From contig JACVCM010000002.1 of assembly GCA_016742125.1 (NCBI GenBank), positions 29,083 through 78,830 on the forward strand: a stretch of DNA of 49,748 nt, in the 5' to 3' direction. Below are positions 17,344 to 26,529 of this stretch, piece by piece (within the stretch, counting starts at the first letter, position 1; every line of letters begins with the position of its first letter). This DNA comes from Sphingomonadaceae bacterium (lineage in GTDB: Bacteria; Pseudomonadota; Alphaproteobacteria; Sphingomonadales; Sphingomonadaceae). The notes beneath the pieces were generated by a model. It was given only the letters and a program-made list of their open reading frames with translations, was not told the DNA's origin and did not search any database. The position numbers and the translations under genes were made by a program.

Positions 17344-17729
17344 GCGTGGTTGTCCTCGATGCGTCGGCGCTTCTTGCTCTTTTGAAGCGCGAAACTGGGG
17401 CAAATGTTGTCGAGGCATTGCTCGACCAAGCGGTAATCGGTTCGGTCAATCTCGGCGAGGCGGCGCAGATTCAATATCTGCATGGTTGGGGCCGGAAAGA
17501 ATTTGAAACCGCAATAGCAATGATTGAAATTTCAGTCGTGCCCATATCGCAAAAAGTCGCGATGGACGCTGCCGATTTTCGTGAAGTGGCTCGCCAGAAT
17601 GGCATATCCCAGGCGGATTGTCTGTGTTTGGCATTGGCCCAAAGCGAAGGCGCTCTTGCTTTGACCGCAGACCGGGATTGGTTGAAGATTTCTGACCAGA
17701 TCGGCGTTGAGATCCGGCTTATCCGCTAA
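17340..17729 (+). CDS. PIN-domain toxin (VapC-type RNase)
   Basis: A 129-residue PIN nuclease. Acidic active-site residues are in place: D7 in VVLDASA, a Glu in VNLGEAAQ (about 42), an Asp in ISQADCLCLALA (about 93) and one in LTADRDW (about 111). It should cleave specific RNAs when freed from the antitoxin. The start is a TTG overlapping the antitoxin stop. Its stop overlaps the dnaN stop by three bases on the opposite strand, an unusually tight junction with an essential gene. The base composition of this gene looks more AT-rich than the flanking genes, which fits acquisition, though I have not computed it. Confidence 0.88.
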   Translation: MSVVVLDASALLALLKRETGANVVEALLDQAVIGSVNLGEAAQIQYLHGWGRKEFETAIAMIEISVVPISQKVAMDAADFREVARQNGISQADCLCLALAQSEGALALTADRDWLKISDQIGVEIRLIR

Positions 17730-18841
17730 ACCCGCATCGGCATCAGCACATACAGCGCCGCGCTCTTGTCATTCTCGCGAATAAGGGTGGGCGCGCTCGC
17801 GTCGGCCAAATGAAGTTCGACCACATCGCCCTCGATCTCGCCCAATATGTCCATCAAATAGCGCGCGTTGAAGCCTATCTCGAACCCGTCGCTTCCATAT
17901 TGGCCGGGGACCTCTTCGGCCGCCGTGCCGTTTTCGGGCGAGGTGACCGATAGCGTGATCTTGTCCTTGTCGAGCGCCATCTTGACCGCGCGGGTCTTTT
18001 CCGTGGCGATGGTGGCGACGCGGTCGACGCCTTGGCTAAAGGCCTTGGGGTCGATCTTGAGCAGCTTGTCGTTCGCGGTCGGAATGACGCGGCTGTAATC
18101 GGGGAAGGTGCCGTCGATCAGCTTTGAGGTCAGAATGACATGGTCGAAAGTGAAGCGGATCTTGCTCGCCGAGAGGTCTACCTGGACAATATTGTCGCCG
18201 CTTTCGTCGAGCAGCTTGCGGATTTCGCCGACGCATTTGCGCGGGACAATGATGTCGGGCATCCCTTCCGCCCCTGCCGGACGCGGCAGCGTGACGCGGG
18301 CGAGGCGATGCCCGTCGGTGGCGGCGGCCTTCAACACCGGCTCGGTATCTTCCGTAACGTGGAGGAAGATGCCATTCAGATAATAGCGCGTTTCCTCGGT
18401 CGAAATCGCAAAACGCGTCTTGTCGATAATCTCGATCAGCGACGATGCCGGGATTTCGAACGATGTGGGCAATTCGCCCTCGGCAATCATCGGGAAATCG
18501 TCGCGCGGCAGCGTCGCGAGGCTGAAACGCGCACGACCCGCATTGACCGCCATACGGCCGTCTGCGGCATGAAGCTGCACCTGCGAGCCTTCGGGCAATT
18601 TGCGCGCAATCTCGAACAGTGTGTGTGCCGATACCGTGGTTGCGCCCGGCGTTTCGACCTGCGCGGCAAAGGTTTCGACGACCTGCAAATCGAGGTCGGT
18701 CGCGGTAATCTTAATGCTGCCGCCGTCGCTGGCTTCAATGAGGACGTTGGAGAGGATCGGAATGGTGTTGCGCCGTTCGACCACCGACTGGACGTGGCTC
18801 AGGCTTTTCAGCAGCGTCGCGCGTTCGATCGTGGCTCTCAT
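17726..18841 (-). CDS. dnaN: DNA polymerase III beta subunit (sliding clamp)
   Basis: A 371-residue clamp, standard length. Conserved parts include the N-terminal ERATLLKSLSHVQSVVERR, then IPILSNVL, RYYLNGIFL and ATDGHRLA in the middle, IPRKCVGEIRKLL-type helix, and the C-terminal LMPMRV that forms the partner-binding pocket. I chose the ATG at 18841, six bases after a GGGGA site; the ATG at 18847 would leave no spacing and longer frames reach into unrelated sequence. It is not next to dnaA, recF or gyrB, so it is not a marker for oriC here. Its stop overlaps the convergent VapC-type gene. Confidence 0.98.
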   Translation of the reverse strand: MRATIERATLLKSLSHVQSVVERRNTIPILSNVLIEASDGGSIKITATDLDLQVVETFAAQVETPGATTVSAHTLFEIARKLPEGSQVQLHAADGRMAVNAGRARFSLATLPRDDFPMIAEGELPTSFEIPASSLIEIIDKTRFAISTEETRYYLNGIFLHVTEDTEPVLKAAATDGHRLARVTLPRPAGAEGMPDIIVPRKCVGEIRKLLDESGDNIVQVDLSASKIRFTFDHVILTSKLIDGTFPDYSRVIPTANDKLLKIDPKAFSQGVDRVATIATEKTRAVKMALDKDKITLSVTSPENGTAAEEVPGQYGSDGFEIGFNARYLMDILGEIEGDVVELHLADASAPTLIRENDKSAALYVLMPMRV

Positions 18842-18983
18842 CTTCATTCCCCTAATCGGGCTGCCTGCCCGTAATCCGCCAGAAAGCGTCATTTCTTCCG
18901 GCGAATCTTCCTTAACCGCTTTGTCCACAAGGGCAAGCCGATAGCTTTTGCCTTGGGCAAATAGCTGTGGAATAAGCGCGGCC

Positions 18984-19628
18984 ATGTTAAGCACCGGGGG
19001 AAAACGGCTTTTTATCGCGCGACATGGCGAAACCGTGTTCAATAGAATCGCGCGGATGCAGGGACAGGCGGAGGTGCATACGCCGCTGACCTGGGATGGC
19101 TGCGTTCAGGCCAAGATGATGGGCCGGGCGCTGGCAAATTATCTGGGGAGCGATGCGCGGCCGCAGCTCTGGTCGTCGAGTGCGGGGCGGGCGTTGCAGA
19201 CGCTGGCGCTGGTCGCCGAGGAGATCGGCGCGGACTGGCATCAGGCGCAGCGCGACGACCGGTTGCTCGAGATCGATGTCGGCTCATGGTCGAGCCGCAC
19301 CTATGCCGACATCGCCGCCGAAATCGGCCCGATAGTAGATCTGGAGCATAAGCTGTTTTCAGTGAAACCGGACGGCGGCGAATGGTATGACGATGTGGCC
19401 ACGCGGCTGTCGCATTGGTTGGACGAGCAGCCTTTCGAGCAAGACATGCTGGTCATCTGTCACGGCATGACCGCGCGCGTTTTGCGTGGGCTGCTATTGG
19501 GTCACGAAGCGATGGAGCGTTTCGGCGCGCCGATTGCGCCCAGTCTTTCCCAAGGCAGCATGGTGATGATCCGAGACGGGGTCGAGGAGCTGGTGGTGGG
19601 CGGCGAGGGACCGGGGGAAAGGGCGTGA
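18984..19628 (+). CDS. Histidine phosphatase superfamily protein
   Basis: A 214-residue phosphatase/mutase. The catalytic LFIARHGET is at about 9-17 with the phosphohistidine at H14, and the second histidine is in VICHGMTARVLRG (near 150). The central DDRLLEIDVGSWSSRT matches the acid-base loop of PhoE/CobC-like phosphatases. The substrate is undetermined; broad-specificity phosphatase is the safest reading. The start ATG at 18984 has only a weak ribosome site. The stop overlaps the GTG start of the next gene (GTGA). Confidence 0.86.
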   Translation: MLSTGGKRLFIARHGETVFNRIARMQGQAEVHTPLTWDGCVQAKMMGRALANYLGSDARPQLWSSSAGRALQTLALVAEEIGADWHQAQRDDRLLEIDVGSWSSRTYADIAAEIGPIVDLEHKLFSVKPDGGEWYDDVATRLSHWLDEQPFEQDMLVICHGMTARVLRGLLLGHEAMERFGAPIAPSLSQGSMVMIRDGVEELVVGGEGPGERA

Positions 19629-20107
19629 GGGCCGTGTGGCTAATGTGCATGCTTGCGCTGGCTGCACCTCTCGCGGCCAAGGACCGCCTCGGCGTCTACC
19701 AGGGCTGGGCCGCCTTCCGCGACCCTGCAACGCCGCGCTGCTACGCCATTTCTGCGCCTGAAGAGACCGTGGGCACACCCACACGCAACGGTTATCTGTC
19801 GATAGGCTTCTGGCCCAAGCGCCGAGTCACACACCAGATTTACGTCCGCCTCTCACGCGACCGTTCGACCAATAGCGGCATCACGCTCAGCGCCGGGGGC
19901 CGCCGTTTCCGGCTGAAAGTCGATGGCAATAGCGGCTGGGCCACCGACCGCCGGATGGACCTCGCCATCATCGCCGCAATGCGTAGCGCGACCTCGCTAA
20001 GCGTGGAGAGCATAGGGCGCAACGGGCGGTCGATTGTCGATGCCTATTCCCTGCGCGGCGCACCGAGTGCAATTGATGCAGCGGCTTTGGGGTGTTTGAT
20101 CGCATAG
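19625..20107 (+). CDS. Exported protein of unknown function
   Basis: A 160-residue protein starting at the GTG that overlaps the phosphatase stop; an in-frame ATG six codons later is an alternative. The first 18 residues or so are a signal peptide (VWLMCMLALAAPLAA then KDRLG). The mature part begins GWAAFRDPATPRCYAISAP and contains two cysteines (one here, one near the end in LGCLIA) that could pair in the periplasm. A weak resemblance to invasion-associated-locus-B proteins is possible but I cannot confirm it. The gene precedes rlmN by 45 bases. Confidence 0.75.
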   Translation: MRAVWLMCMLALAAPLAAKDRLGVYQGWAAFRDPATPRCYAISAPEETVGTPTRNGYLSIGFWPKRRVTHQIYVRLSRDRSTNSGITLSAGGRRFRLKVDGNSGWATDRRMDLAIIAAMRSATSLSVESIGRNGRSIVDAYSLRGAPSAIDAAALGCLIA

Positions 20108-20152
20108 CTTTACTGGTATTTCAGGGCTAGCCAGCTTATATGCCCGCCCATC

Positions 20153-21391
20153 ATGCAGATTCCCGGCCATATCGATCCCGTAGTAACCACGCGCGCCATT
20201 ACGCCGCGCGCCGATGGGCGTATCGACCTTATAGGGCTTAGCCATCTGCAAATCCGGCGGTTGTTCGAAGAGTCGCAACTCGACGAGAAGGCCGCCAAGC
20301 TGCGCTCGAAACAGGTGTTTCACTGGATCTACCACCGCGGCGTCACCGACTTTGCGGGGATGACCGACATATCCAAGACCATGCGGCCCTGGCTCGCCGA
20401 CCGCTTTGTGATCGGGCGCCCGCAAGTGGTCGAGGCGCAGGTCAGCAGCGACGGCACGCGCAAATGGCTGCTGCGCACCGACGACGCGCAAGACTTTGAA
20501 ATGGTGTTCATCCCCGATGCCGATCGCGGGACTTTGTGCATTTCGTCGCAGGTTGGCTGCACACTGAATTGCCGGTTCTGCCATACCGGCACGATGCGGC
20601 TGGTGCGCAACCTGACGCCGGGCGAGATCGTCGGACAGGTCATGCTCGCGCGCGATGCACTCGGCGAATGGCCGAAAGGCAATATGGCCTCGGCCAATGA
20701 CGATGATGAGGATGACGATGTCGGCCATTATACCGCCGACGGGCGGATGCTGACCAACATCGTGCTGATGGGGATGGGTGAGCCGCTCTATAATTTCGAC
20801 AATGTCCGCGACGCGATGAAGGTAGTGATGCACGGCGACGGCCTCGGCCTGTCGCGGCGGCGGATCACGCTGTCGACCAGCGGCGTAGTGCCGATGATGG
20901 CGCGCGCGGGCGAGGAGATCAACGTCAATCTTGCGGTTTCGCTGCACGCTGTGACCAAGGAAATCCGCGACGAAATCGTGCCGATCAACCGCAAATATGG
21001 CATCGACGAACTGCTGCGGGCCTGCGCCGAATATCCCGGTGTCAGCAATGCGCGGCGCATCACGTTCGAATATGTGATGCTGAAGGACAAGAATGACAGC
21101 GACGAGGATGCGCGCGAGCTGGTGCGCCTGATCCGGCAATATGACTTGCCGGCTAAAGTCAACCTCATCCCGTTCAATCCGTGGCCAGGTGCACCTTATG
21201 AATGTTCGGACCCTGAACGCATCAAGCGTTTTTCAAAGATCATTTTCGAGGCAGGCATCAGCGCGCCAGTCCGTACTCCGCGAGGCCGCGATATCATGGC
21301 CGCCTGCGGGCAGCTCAAATCGTCCAGCGAAAGGAAAAGCCGCGCCGAACTCGACCGGCTGGCCGAAGAGAAGCTGGCGGCATTAGCCTGA
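20153..21391 (+). CDS. rlmN: Dual-specificity 23S rRNA A2503 / tRNA A37 C2-methyltransferase
   Basis: A 412-residue radical-SAM enzyme. The iron-sulfur motif CX3CX2C is at C136, C140 and C143, in VGCTLNCRFCHTG. The N-terminal RNA-binding domain (RSKQVFHWIYHRG) and the C-terminal methyl-carrying cysteine, in RGRDIMAACGQL, are both present. It methylates adenine 2503 of 23S rRNA and some tRNAs. The region near 180-190 carries an acidic insert, DDDEDDDVG, that is common in alphaproteobacterial forms. The MpaB-like gene follows after five bases. Confidence 0.97.
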   Translation: MQIPGHIDPVVTTRAITPRADGRIDLIGLSHLQIRRLFEESQLDEKAAKLRSKQVFHWIYHRGVTDFAGMTDISKTMRPWLADRFVIGRPQVVEAQVSSDGTRKWLLRTDDAQDFEMVFIPDADRGTLCISSQVGCTLNCRFCHTGTMRLVRNLTPGEIVGQVMLARDALGEWPKGNMASANDDDEDDDVGHYTADGRMLTNIVLMGMGEPLYNFDNVRDAMKVVMHGDGLGLSRRRITLSTSGVVPMMARAGEEINVNLAVSLHAVTKEIRDEIVPINRKYGIDELLRACAEYPGVSNARRITFEYVMLKDKNDSDEDARELVRLIRQYDLPAKVNLIPFNPWPGAPYECSDPERIKRFSKIIFEAGISAPVRTPRGRDIMAACGQLKSSSERKSRAELDRLAEEKLAALA

Positions 21392-21396
21392 ACATC

Positions 21397-22242
21397 GTGG
21401 TGATCGAATCCTTCAGACGTCGGTTGGTGGGTCAGGTCCGCGACCTGTTCAACGACCGTACGCATGGCGAAGCGCCGGTGCAGCCATCGGACAATGCGCT
21501 GCTGCCGCGCGGATCGGTCGCCTGGCGGGTGCATGGCGATGTTACGACGATGATGGTCGGTGGCATATCGGGGTTGCTGCTGGAAATGCTGCATCCCGCC
21601 GCGCTGGCGGGTGTCTGGGATCACAGTAATTTTCGCAAGGACATGCTGGGACGGCTTCGACGGACGGCGCGCTTCATCGCGCAGACGACATATGCGGAGC
21701 GTGGTGAGGCCGAAGCGGCCATTACGCGTGTCAACCGCATCCACGCGAATGTGGCCGGTACACTTCCTGATGGCACGCCCTACCGTGCCGACGACCCACA
21801 TTTGCTGGCGTGGATTCATGTCGCGGGCGCGATATCCTTCCTCGACGCCTGGATCCGCTATGGCGAACCAGCGATGACCCGCCGCGATCAGGACGCCTAT
21901 TTCGCCGAAGTCGCCGATGTCGCGCGTCGCCTGGGTGCCGATCCGGTACCGGAAACACGCGCTGCGGCAGAAAGACTGATAACCGAATTTCGCGCCGAAC
22001 TATGCGGTACCGACCGCTCGCGTCAGGTTGCGCGCATCATCCTCAATCCACCGGCGTCGGGCCTGCGCGCCATGTACGCACAGAAAGTGATGGGACAGGC
22101 GGCGATCGATCTCCTCCCTCGCTGGGCGCGGCACATGCACGGCTTGAACAGCCCGATCCTCGGCCGCCCCGCAGTTGATGCCGCGACCTTTGGCATGGCG
22201 AGTACCTTGCGCTGGGCCTTCGCCGCGGAGCACCAGCGATGA
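21397..22242 (+). CDS. MpaB-like oxygenase (DUF2236)
   Basis: A 281-residue protein starting at a GTG five bases after rlmN. It has the DUF2236/MpaB pattern: RGSVAWRVHGDVTTMMVGGISGLLLEMLHPAALAGV in segments, then F-R-x-D-x-x-x-R-L-x-R-T, then a histidine-containing stretch DPHLLAWIHVAG. Family members include fungal MpaB and the heme-dependent latex-clearing protein, and the histidines in WRVHGD and AWIHVAG are candidate heme ligands. The substrate is unknown. Its stop overlaps the ATG of the YciB-like gene (ATGA), so both are translated together. Confidence 0.85.
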   Translation: MVIESFRRRLVGQVRDLFNDRTHGEAPVQPSDNALLPRGSVAWRVHGDVTTMMVGGISGLLLEMLHPAALAGVWDHSNFRKDMLGRLRRTARFIAQTTYAERGEAEAAITRVNRIHANVAGTLPDGTPYRADDPHLLAWIHVAGAISFLDAWIRYGEPAMTRRDQDAYFAEVADVARRLGADPVPETRAAAERLITEFRAELCGTDRSRQVARIILNPPASGLRAMYAQKVMGQAAIDLLPRWARHMHGLNSPILGRPAVDAATFGMASTLRWAFAAEHQR

Positions 22243-23216
22243 GCTTTACATGGTGGGTCTATCCCACGCGGCGTTTCAGCATCGATGGCATCGATTTCGC
22301 CGTGTCCAGCCGGGCGCGGGGAGATGGTTTGCATTCTTCGCTGTCCATGTTTGGAGTCGAGCAGGCGAGCGACCGGACGCCGGTGCTGGGACCGGAATCG
22401 GTGCGCAACCACTTATTGCGGGCAAGGCTGCCCGATGGGCGCATGGTCGAAGTCGATTTCGGTTATATGGGGATGTGGACAACGGGTATTGTTGCCAGGC
22501 TCGACGGCGTGATTGTCCACGAAAGCCACAAAGGCCGTGTGCCGGCCTATCCCGACAGATATCGCGCTGCGGCGACGCAGCATGACAGTATGTCGGCGGC
22601 ATTTCAGGCGGGTCGCAACGAGGCGGGGCCAACCTTGAACGGCGGCATCATGGCGCGCGAAAACCGAATTCCTTTCGCGGTGGATGTGGCGACCGGGCTG
22701 CTTTTCTACCTGGTTGCCAAGCTCACCGACCTGCAAACCGCGGCAGCGGTCGGCGTGATCGTCGGCTTCGGCCTGATCGTTTTCCAGAAGATCACGAAAA
22801 TCGACGTTACGGGCGGACTCGCGCTGTTCGGCATCGTCATGCTGTGCATTTCCGCGGGGCTTGCCTATTGGCTGGCCGATGAGGAGTGGATCAAGCTGCG
22901 TGGGACCATCACCGGCATGATCGCGGCCAGCTTCTTCCTCATCGATGGCGCGCGCGGCGGCCCGTATATCGGCAAGGGACTGGCACGTTATATGCCCTAT
23001 TCGGATATCGACACCGGGCGTTTTGCGATCGGGATGGGCTGCGTCGGGCTGTTCATGGCAGGGCTGAATTACGCTGCCGCAAAGCTGCTGAGCACCGACG
23101 CCTGGCTGTTCTACACGACCTTTATCGACTTTTTCATCGTTGGCGGACTTGTGTTCTTCGTCCTGCGATTTGCGCGACAGGGCAAGCCGCAAACGGTTGC
23201 GGACTTGCCTTCGTAA
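22239..23216 (+). CDS. YciB/IspA-type membrane protein with a soluble N-terminal extension
   Basis: A 325-residue protein. Residues from about 145 onward match the YciB (intracellular septation protein A) fold: five hydrophobic helices with DVATGLLFYLVAKLTDLQTA, then DEEWIKLRGTITG, and TDAWLFYTTFIDFF near the end. Residues 1-137 are an extra soluble region rich in beta-forming residues, beginning MSFTWWVYPTRRFSIDG, which standard YciB (about 180 residues) lacks. An in-frame ATG at 22650 could start a short YciB form, but I see no ribosome site there. It is coupled to the MpaB-like gene. A role in envelope or septation is known for the family only in outline. Confidence 0.78.
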   Translation: MSFTWWVYPTRRFSIDGIDFAVSSRARGDGLHSSLSMFGVEQASDRTPVLGPESVRNHLLRARLPDGRMVEVDFGYMGMWTTGIVARLDGVIVHESHKGRVPAYPDRYRAAATQHDSMSAAFQAGRNEAGPTLNGGIMARENRIPFAVDVATGLLFYLVAKLTDLQTAAAVGVIVGFGLIVFQKITKIDVTGGLALFGIVMLCISAGLAYWLADEEWIKLRGTITGMIAASFFLIDGARGGPYIGKGLARYMPYSDIDTGRFAIGMGCVGLFMAGLNYAAAKLLSTDAWLFYTTFIDFFIVGGLVFFVLRFARQGKPQTVADLPS

Positions 23217-23271
23217 CATTTGAGATTGTACCAGCGAACAGGGGGGCAGCTTTTCAAAAAGGATTTCCCGG

Positions 23272-24513
23272 ATGTCCTTGCTCGACCGACTATTGCACGG
23301 GAAAATCAGGCAAGGTCGGTTGACCATTGTCTCTCCCGATGGGAACAGCACATATTATGGGACGGCCGCAGCTGGCTGGCCCTCCGTCACCTTGCGCCTC
23401 AAGAGCGCGGGGGCGTCCCGGCGCATTGTTCTCAACCCGCGCCTTGGTATGGGCGAAACCTATATGGACGGCGATGTGAGTGTCGACGACGACGATATCA
23501 TGGGCCTTGTCGAGCTCATCAGGCGCAACAACCCGTGGGAAAAAGGCGGCGAGATTGGCGATCCGAAGCCGTTGAAGAAACTGACCAACCGACTGGCACG
23601 CCCGGTACGGCAACTGAACAATCTGACCGCGTCGCGCGCGAATGTCGCGCACCATTATGATCTGTCGAATGACTTTTACAGGCTCTGGCTGGATGAGGAC
23701 ATGCAGTATAGCTGCGCCTACTGGTCCGAGGCAGACGACACGCTGGAACGTGCGCAATTAGCGAAGAAGGCCCATATTGCGGCCAAGCTTGCGCTGCAAC
23801 CAGGCCAAAAGGTGCTCGATATCGGTTGTGGTTGGGGCGGTATGGCGCTGTACCTGAACCGCATCGCCGGGGTTGAAGTGCTCGGCATCACCTTAAGCGA
23901 AGAACAGCTGAAATTGGCACGTGAACGTGCAGAGGCGATGGGCGTTGCCAACAAGGTCAGGTTCGAGTTGCTCGACTATCGCGTGCTCGCCAAACGCGCG
24001 CCCGGCTATTTCGATCGCATTGTCTCGGTGGGTATGTTCGAACATGTCGGCGCCCCGCAATATGATATATTTTTTCGCGCATGTGCCAGTCTGATGAAAG
24101 ATGACGGGGTGATGTTGCTCCACACTATCGGCCGTTTCGGCAAGCCGGGCAGCACCGATGCCTTCACGCGCAAATACATCTTCCCCGGTGGTTATATCCC
24201 CGCTCTGTCGGAGACACTGGCGTCGAGCGAGAAGGCAAAGCTGATCGCAACCGATGTCGAAACGCTAAGGCTGCATTATGCGATGACATTGAGAGAATGG
24301 TACAGGCGTGTGCAGGCCAATAAGGACGCGATCATCGGGCAATATGACCCGCGCTTCTACCGAATGTGGACCTTCTATCTCGCCGGAGCGACCGCCGCAT
24401 TCGAATGGGGCGGAATGGGTAACTATCAAATCCAGTTCACCCGTAATCGCCGCGCCCTGCCCATTACTCGCGATTATATGGCTGAGGCGGAAAAGACTAT
24501 GATAGGGCGCTAA
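23272..24513 (+). CDS. cfa: Cyclopropane-fatty-acyl-phospholipid synthase
   Basis: A 413-residue SAM-dependent enzyme that adds a methylene to unsaturated acyl chains in membrane phospholipids, commonly in stationary phase or acid stress. The lipid-binding region HYDLSNDFYRLWLD is at 128-141. The SAM motif VLDIGCGWGG is at 181-190, and SVGMFEHVG and a C-terminal MRMWTFYL-like motif (YRMWTFYLAG) follow. The start ATG at 23272 has little upstream alternative. The stop overlaps the convergent thioesterase gene by four bases. Confidence 0.95.
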   Translation: MSLLDRLLHGKIRQGRLTIVSPDGNSTYYGTAAAGWPSVTLRLKSAGASRRIVLNPRLGMGETYMDGDVSVDDDDIMGLVELIRRNNPWEKGGEIGDPKPLKKLTNRLARPVRQLNNLTASRANVAHHYDLSNDFYRLWLDEDMQYSCAYWSEADDTLERAQLAKKAHIAAKLALQPGQKVLDIGCGWGGMALYLNRIAGVEVLGITLSEEQLKLARERAEAMGVANKVRFELLDYRVLAKRAPGYFDRIVSVGMFEHVGAPQYDIFFRACASLMKDDGVMLLHTIGRFGKPGSTDAFTRKYIFPGGYIPALSETLASSEKAKLIATDVETLRLHYAMTLREWYRRVQANKDAIIGQYDPRFYRMWTFYLAGATAAFEWGGMGNYQIQFTRNRRALPITRDYMAEAEKTMIGR

Positions 24514-25283
24514 ACAAATATTGCCACTGACTGCATTCCTGTCAGCATCGGTTCACCATCGCTGTTCCAGGCGGTCATGTACTGGCTGCTTGCGCCATTC
24601 GCGGCGTGGTGGGTTTCACTTTCCAGATACCACCAGCCATCTTTGGTCGTGGGCGCCTCGTGGAGCATGTTGATCTGCCAGTTCATGGAGCTGACCATGC
24701 CCTTCTCGGTCATCAGGCCCATGGCCGACGGTGGCAAAGCATCGCCAATGCAGATCAGTTCAGCGACATGATCCAGCCCCGCATGTTCGGTAAAGCGATG
24801 CCAACTGGCCAATCTGTTCGTAGCAAGGCCCAGTTCAAGACGCTTTTCGGGGTATTGCATGTGTCCGGTGAAAAACTCTGGCGGCCCGCTTCGCGCACCC
24901 GCCGCGTCCGGCACGGGCGGAAAATCAGGCCGCACCAGATTCTCGTAATCCAGATGGCTATGCCGCCGGTTCATGAAAATAAACGTACAGGAAAGCCCGA
25001 CTCCGTCGGTGCCGCTGATTTCGGATTTCACGAAGGCCGTGTTTTTGCCTCGCCGAAGCATCGTCGCCGTCACCTCGACATCGCCGGCGAGCGGCCCGGC
25101 AAAAGCAATCTGGGCCGATTGAAGCGGCGGGAGATTTTCGTCCGCCAGTTTCGCTGCCTGATAGGCAAGGACCGAGCTTAACCCGCCATAGGCTGTGCGA
25201 CCCTGATGCCAACTGGGCGGGATCGAAACAGAGTGGGAGGCAGCGCCGGGCTGAAAGCGGGCAAGGAGGGATGCAAGGTTCAT
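24510..25283 (-). CDS. Acyl-CoA thioesterase, double hotdog type
   Basis: A 257-residue protein made of two hotdog domains, like TesB-type and FcoT-type acyl-CoA thioesterases. The first half has SWHQGRTAYGGLSSVLAY, where glycine and glutamine pack on the central helix. The second has HVAELICIGDALPPSAMG with the aspartate usual in the catalytic triad, and a C-terminal WWYLESETHHAANG. It would hydrolyse acyl-CoA to free acid and CoA in the cytoplasm. It is convergent with cfa and divergent from an AraC-type regulator, which is a plausible controller. Confidence 0.85.
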   Translation of the reverse strand: MNLASLLARFQPGAASHSVSIPPSWHQGRTAYGGLSSVLAYQAAKLADENLPPLQSAQIAFAGPLAGDVEVTATMLRRGKNTAFVKSEISGTDGVGLSCTFIFMNRRHSHLDYENLVRPDFPPVPDAAGARSGPPEFFTGHMQYPEKRLELGLATNRLASWHRFTEHAGLDHVAELICIGDALPPSAMGLMTEKGMVSSMNWQINMLHEAPTTKDGWWYLESETHHAANGASSQYMTAWNSDGEPMLTGMQSVAIFV

Positions 25284-25450
25284 GGGCCGGGCTTAGCGAG
25301 AGAAAATTGCCCCCGCAAGCCGCAGAAATTGGCGCTTGCCTTCATCGCGTCCGCGTGTTGAAACTTTCCCCTACGGCATCGGGGAGCAGTCGGATTTATA
25401 GCTGGATCAACACATTATTGCAGGACGGCCGGGCTGTAGCCCCGGATACG

Positions 25451-26485
25451 ATGTCAGCCAGTCTGCTGGTGCGGATCCTGCGTGCGGCGGTGGCCGAGGG
25501 GGGCGACCGCCGTGCGATGTTGGCGGCCGTTGGCATCGACGAGGCGCGGTTGCGTAATCCGCTCGGACGATTGTCGTCCAACCTGGTGCTACGTTTTTTC
25601 CGGATGCTGGAGCAACACTTTAACGACCCGTCCGTCAGTTTGCGGATCGGGGAAAAGGCATCGATGCAGAATTTTTCCGATCTCGGCTATGCCACCCGGC
25701 TCGAGGCCAATCTGGCATCGGTGATCGAGGCGAATGTGCGGATCCAGCTATTGCGTCAGAACATGTTCAAGACCAGTTTCGATCCGGCAGGCAAGCCGCC
25801 CTTCATGCTATGGGATTGCCACCCCGATTTCGTTGAGGCCTACGCACCATTTGTTGAATTTTCGGTCGCAACATACGCACGCTTGTCGCGGCAGATACTG
25901 GGCGAACCGCCGTTGCTGCGAACGGTTCATTTCCGCCACCGGCCTCGTTTCGACATTGCGAGATATGAAGCTGCATTTGGGTGTCCCGTCGCTTTCTCGA
26001 TGCAGCAAACGCGGATGGAGATTGCTGCACGCCAGGTTTTCCGCCCGTCTCCATTTGCGAACCCCAAATTGTTCGATGCAGCGTCAGAGCGCTATAACCA
26101 GCCCGCCAACTGGATGGCGGAGGGAAAGCGCCACCTGGCCTACAGCTATTTTTATCTGTCGAACGAGGTCGACAAATCGCCACCCACACTCGACCGCATG
26201 GCAATTTCGTTCGGCATGAGCGAGCGGTCGCTTCGGCGCAAGCTGGTCGAAGAGGGGATGCCGTTTCGCAATTTGCTGGATCTGGTCCGACAAGATTTGT
26301 GGGCGCTTTACAGAATGGAGAACAAGCGAGCGCTGGGCGAAATTGCGCTGCTGCTGGGTTACAGCGATCTCAGCGCATTTACCCGTGCGCACAAGCGCTG
26401 GTACGGGCGACCACCCAGCGTCGACCAAGCTGTTGATGTGAAAACGCTTCCCCAGCATGTTGCGTCAGTTGTTCGACCCTACTAG
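25451..26485 (+). CDS. AraC-family transcription regulator
   Basis: A 344-residue regulator with an N-terminal Arabinose_bd-type ligand domain (about 1-200) and a C-terminal AraC helix-turn-helix (about 240-335). In the DNA-binding part, PPTLDRMAISFGMSERSLRRKL and ALGEIALLLGYSDLSAFTRA are the two HTH units, followed by HKRWYGRPPS. I chose the ATG at 25451; the open frame extends to 25271, overlapping the divergent thioesterase start, and this upstream part shows no conserved character. Regulators of this subclass often respond to fatty or aromatic compounds, but the ligand is not evident. Confidence 0.88.
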   Translation: MSASLLVRILRAAVAEGGDRRAMLAAVGIDEARLRNPLGRLSSNLVLRFFRMLEQHFNDPSVSLRIGEKASMQNFSDLGYATRLEANLASVIEANVRIQLLRQNMFKTSFDPAGKPPFMLWDCHPDFVEAYAPFVEFSVATYARLSRQILGEPPLLRTVHFRHRPRFDIARYEAAFGCPVAFSMQQTRMEIAARQVFRPSPFANPKLFDAASERYNQPANWMAEGKRHLAYSYFYLSNEVDKSPPTLDRMAISFGMSERSLRRKLVEEGMPFRNLLDLVRQDLWALYRMENKRALGEIALLLGYSDLSAFTRAHKRWYGRPPSVDQAVDVKTLPQHVASVVRPY

Positions 26486-26529
26486 GCCGGGTAAAGGTGC
26501 ATACTCGACTGGGGGGAACGCAGATGATG

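Noticed and set aside
19997..21139. 380-residue minus-strand frame
   Set aside because: Antisense shadow of rlmN, whose radical-SAM cysteines are clear.
22413..23351. 312-residue minus-strand frame
   Set aside because: Antisense shadow of the YciB-like gene.
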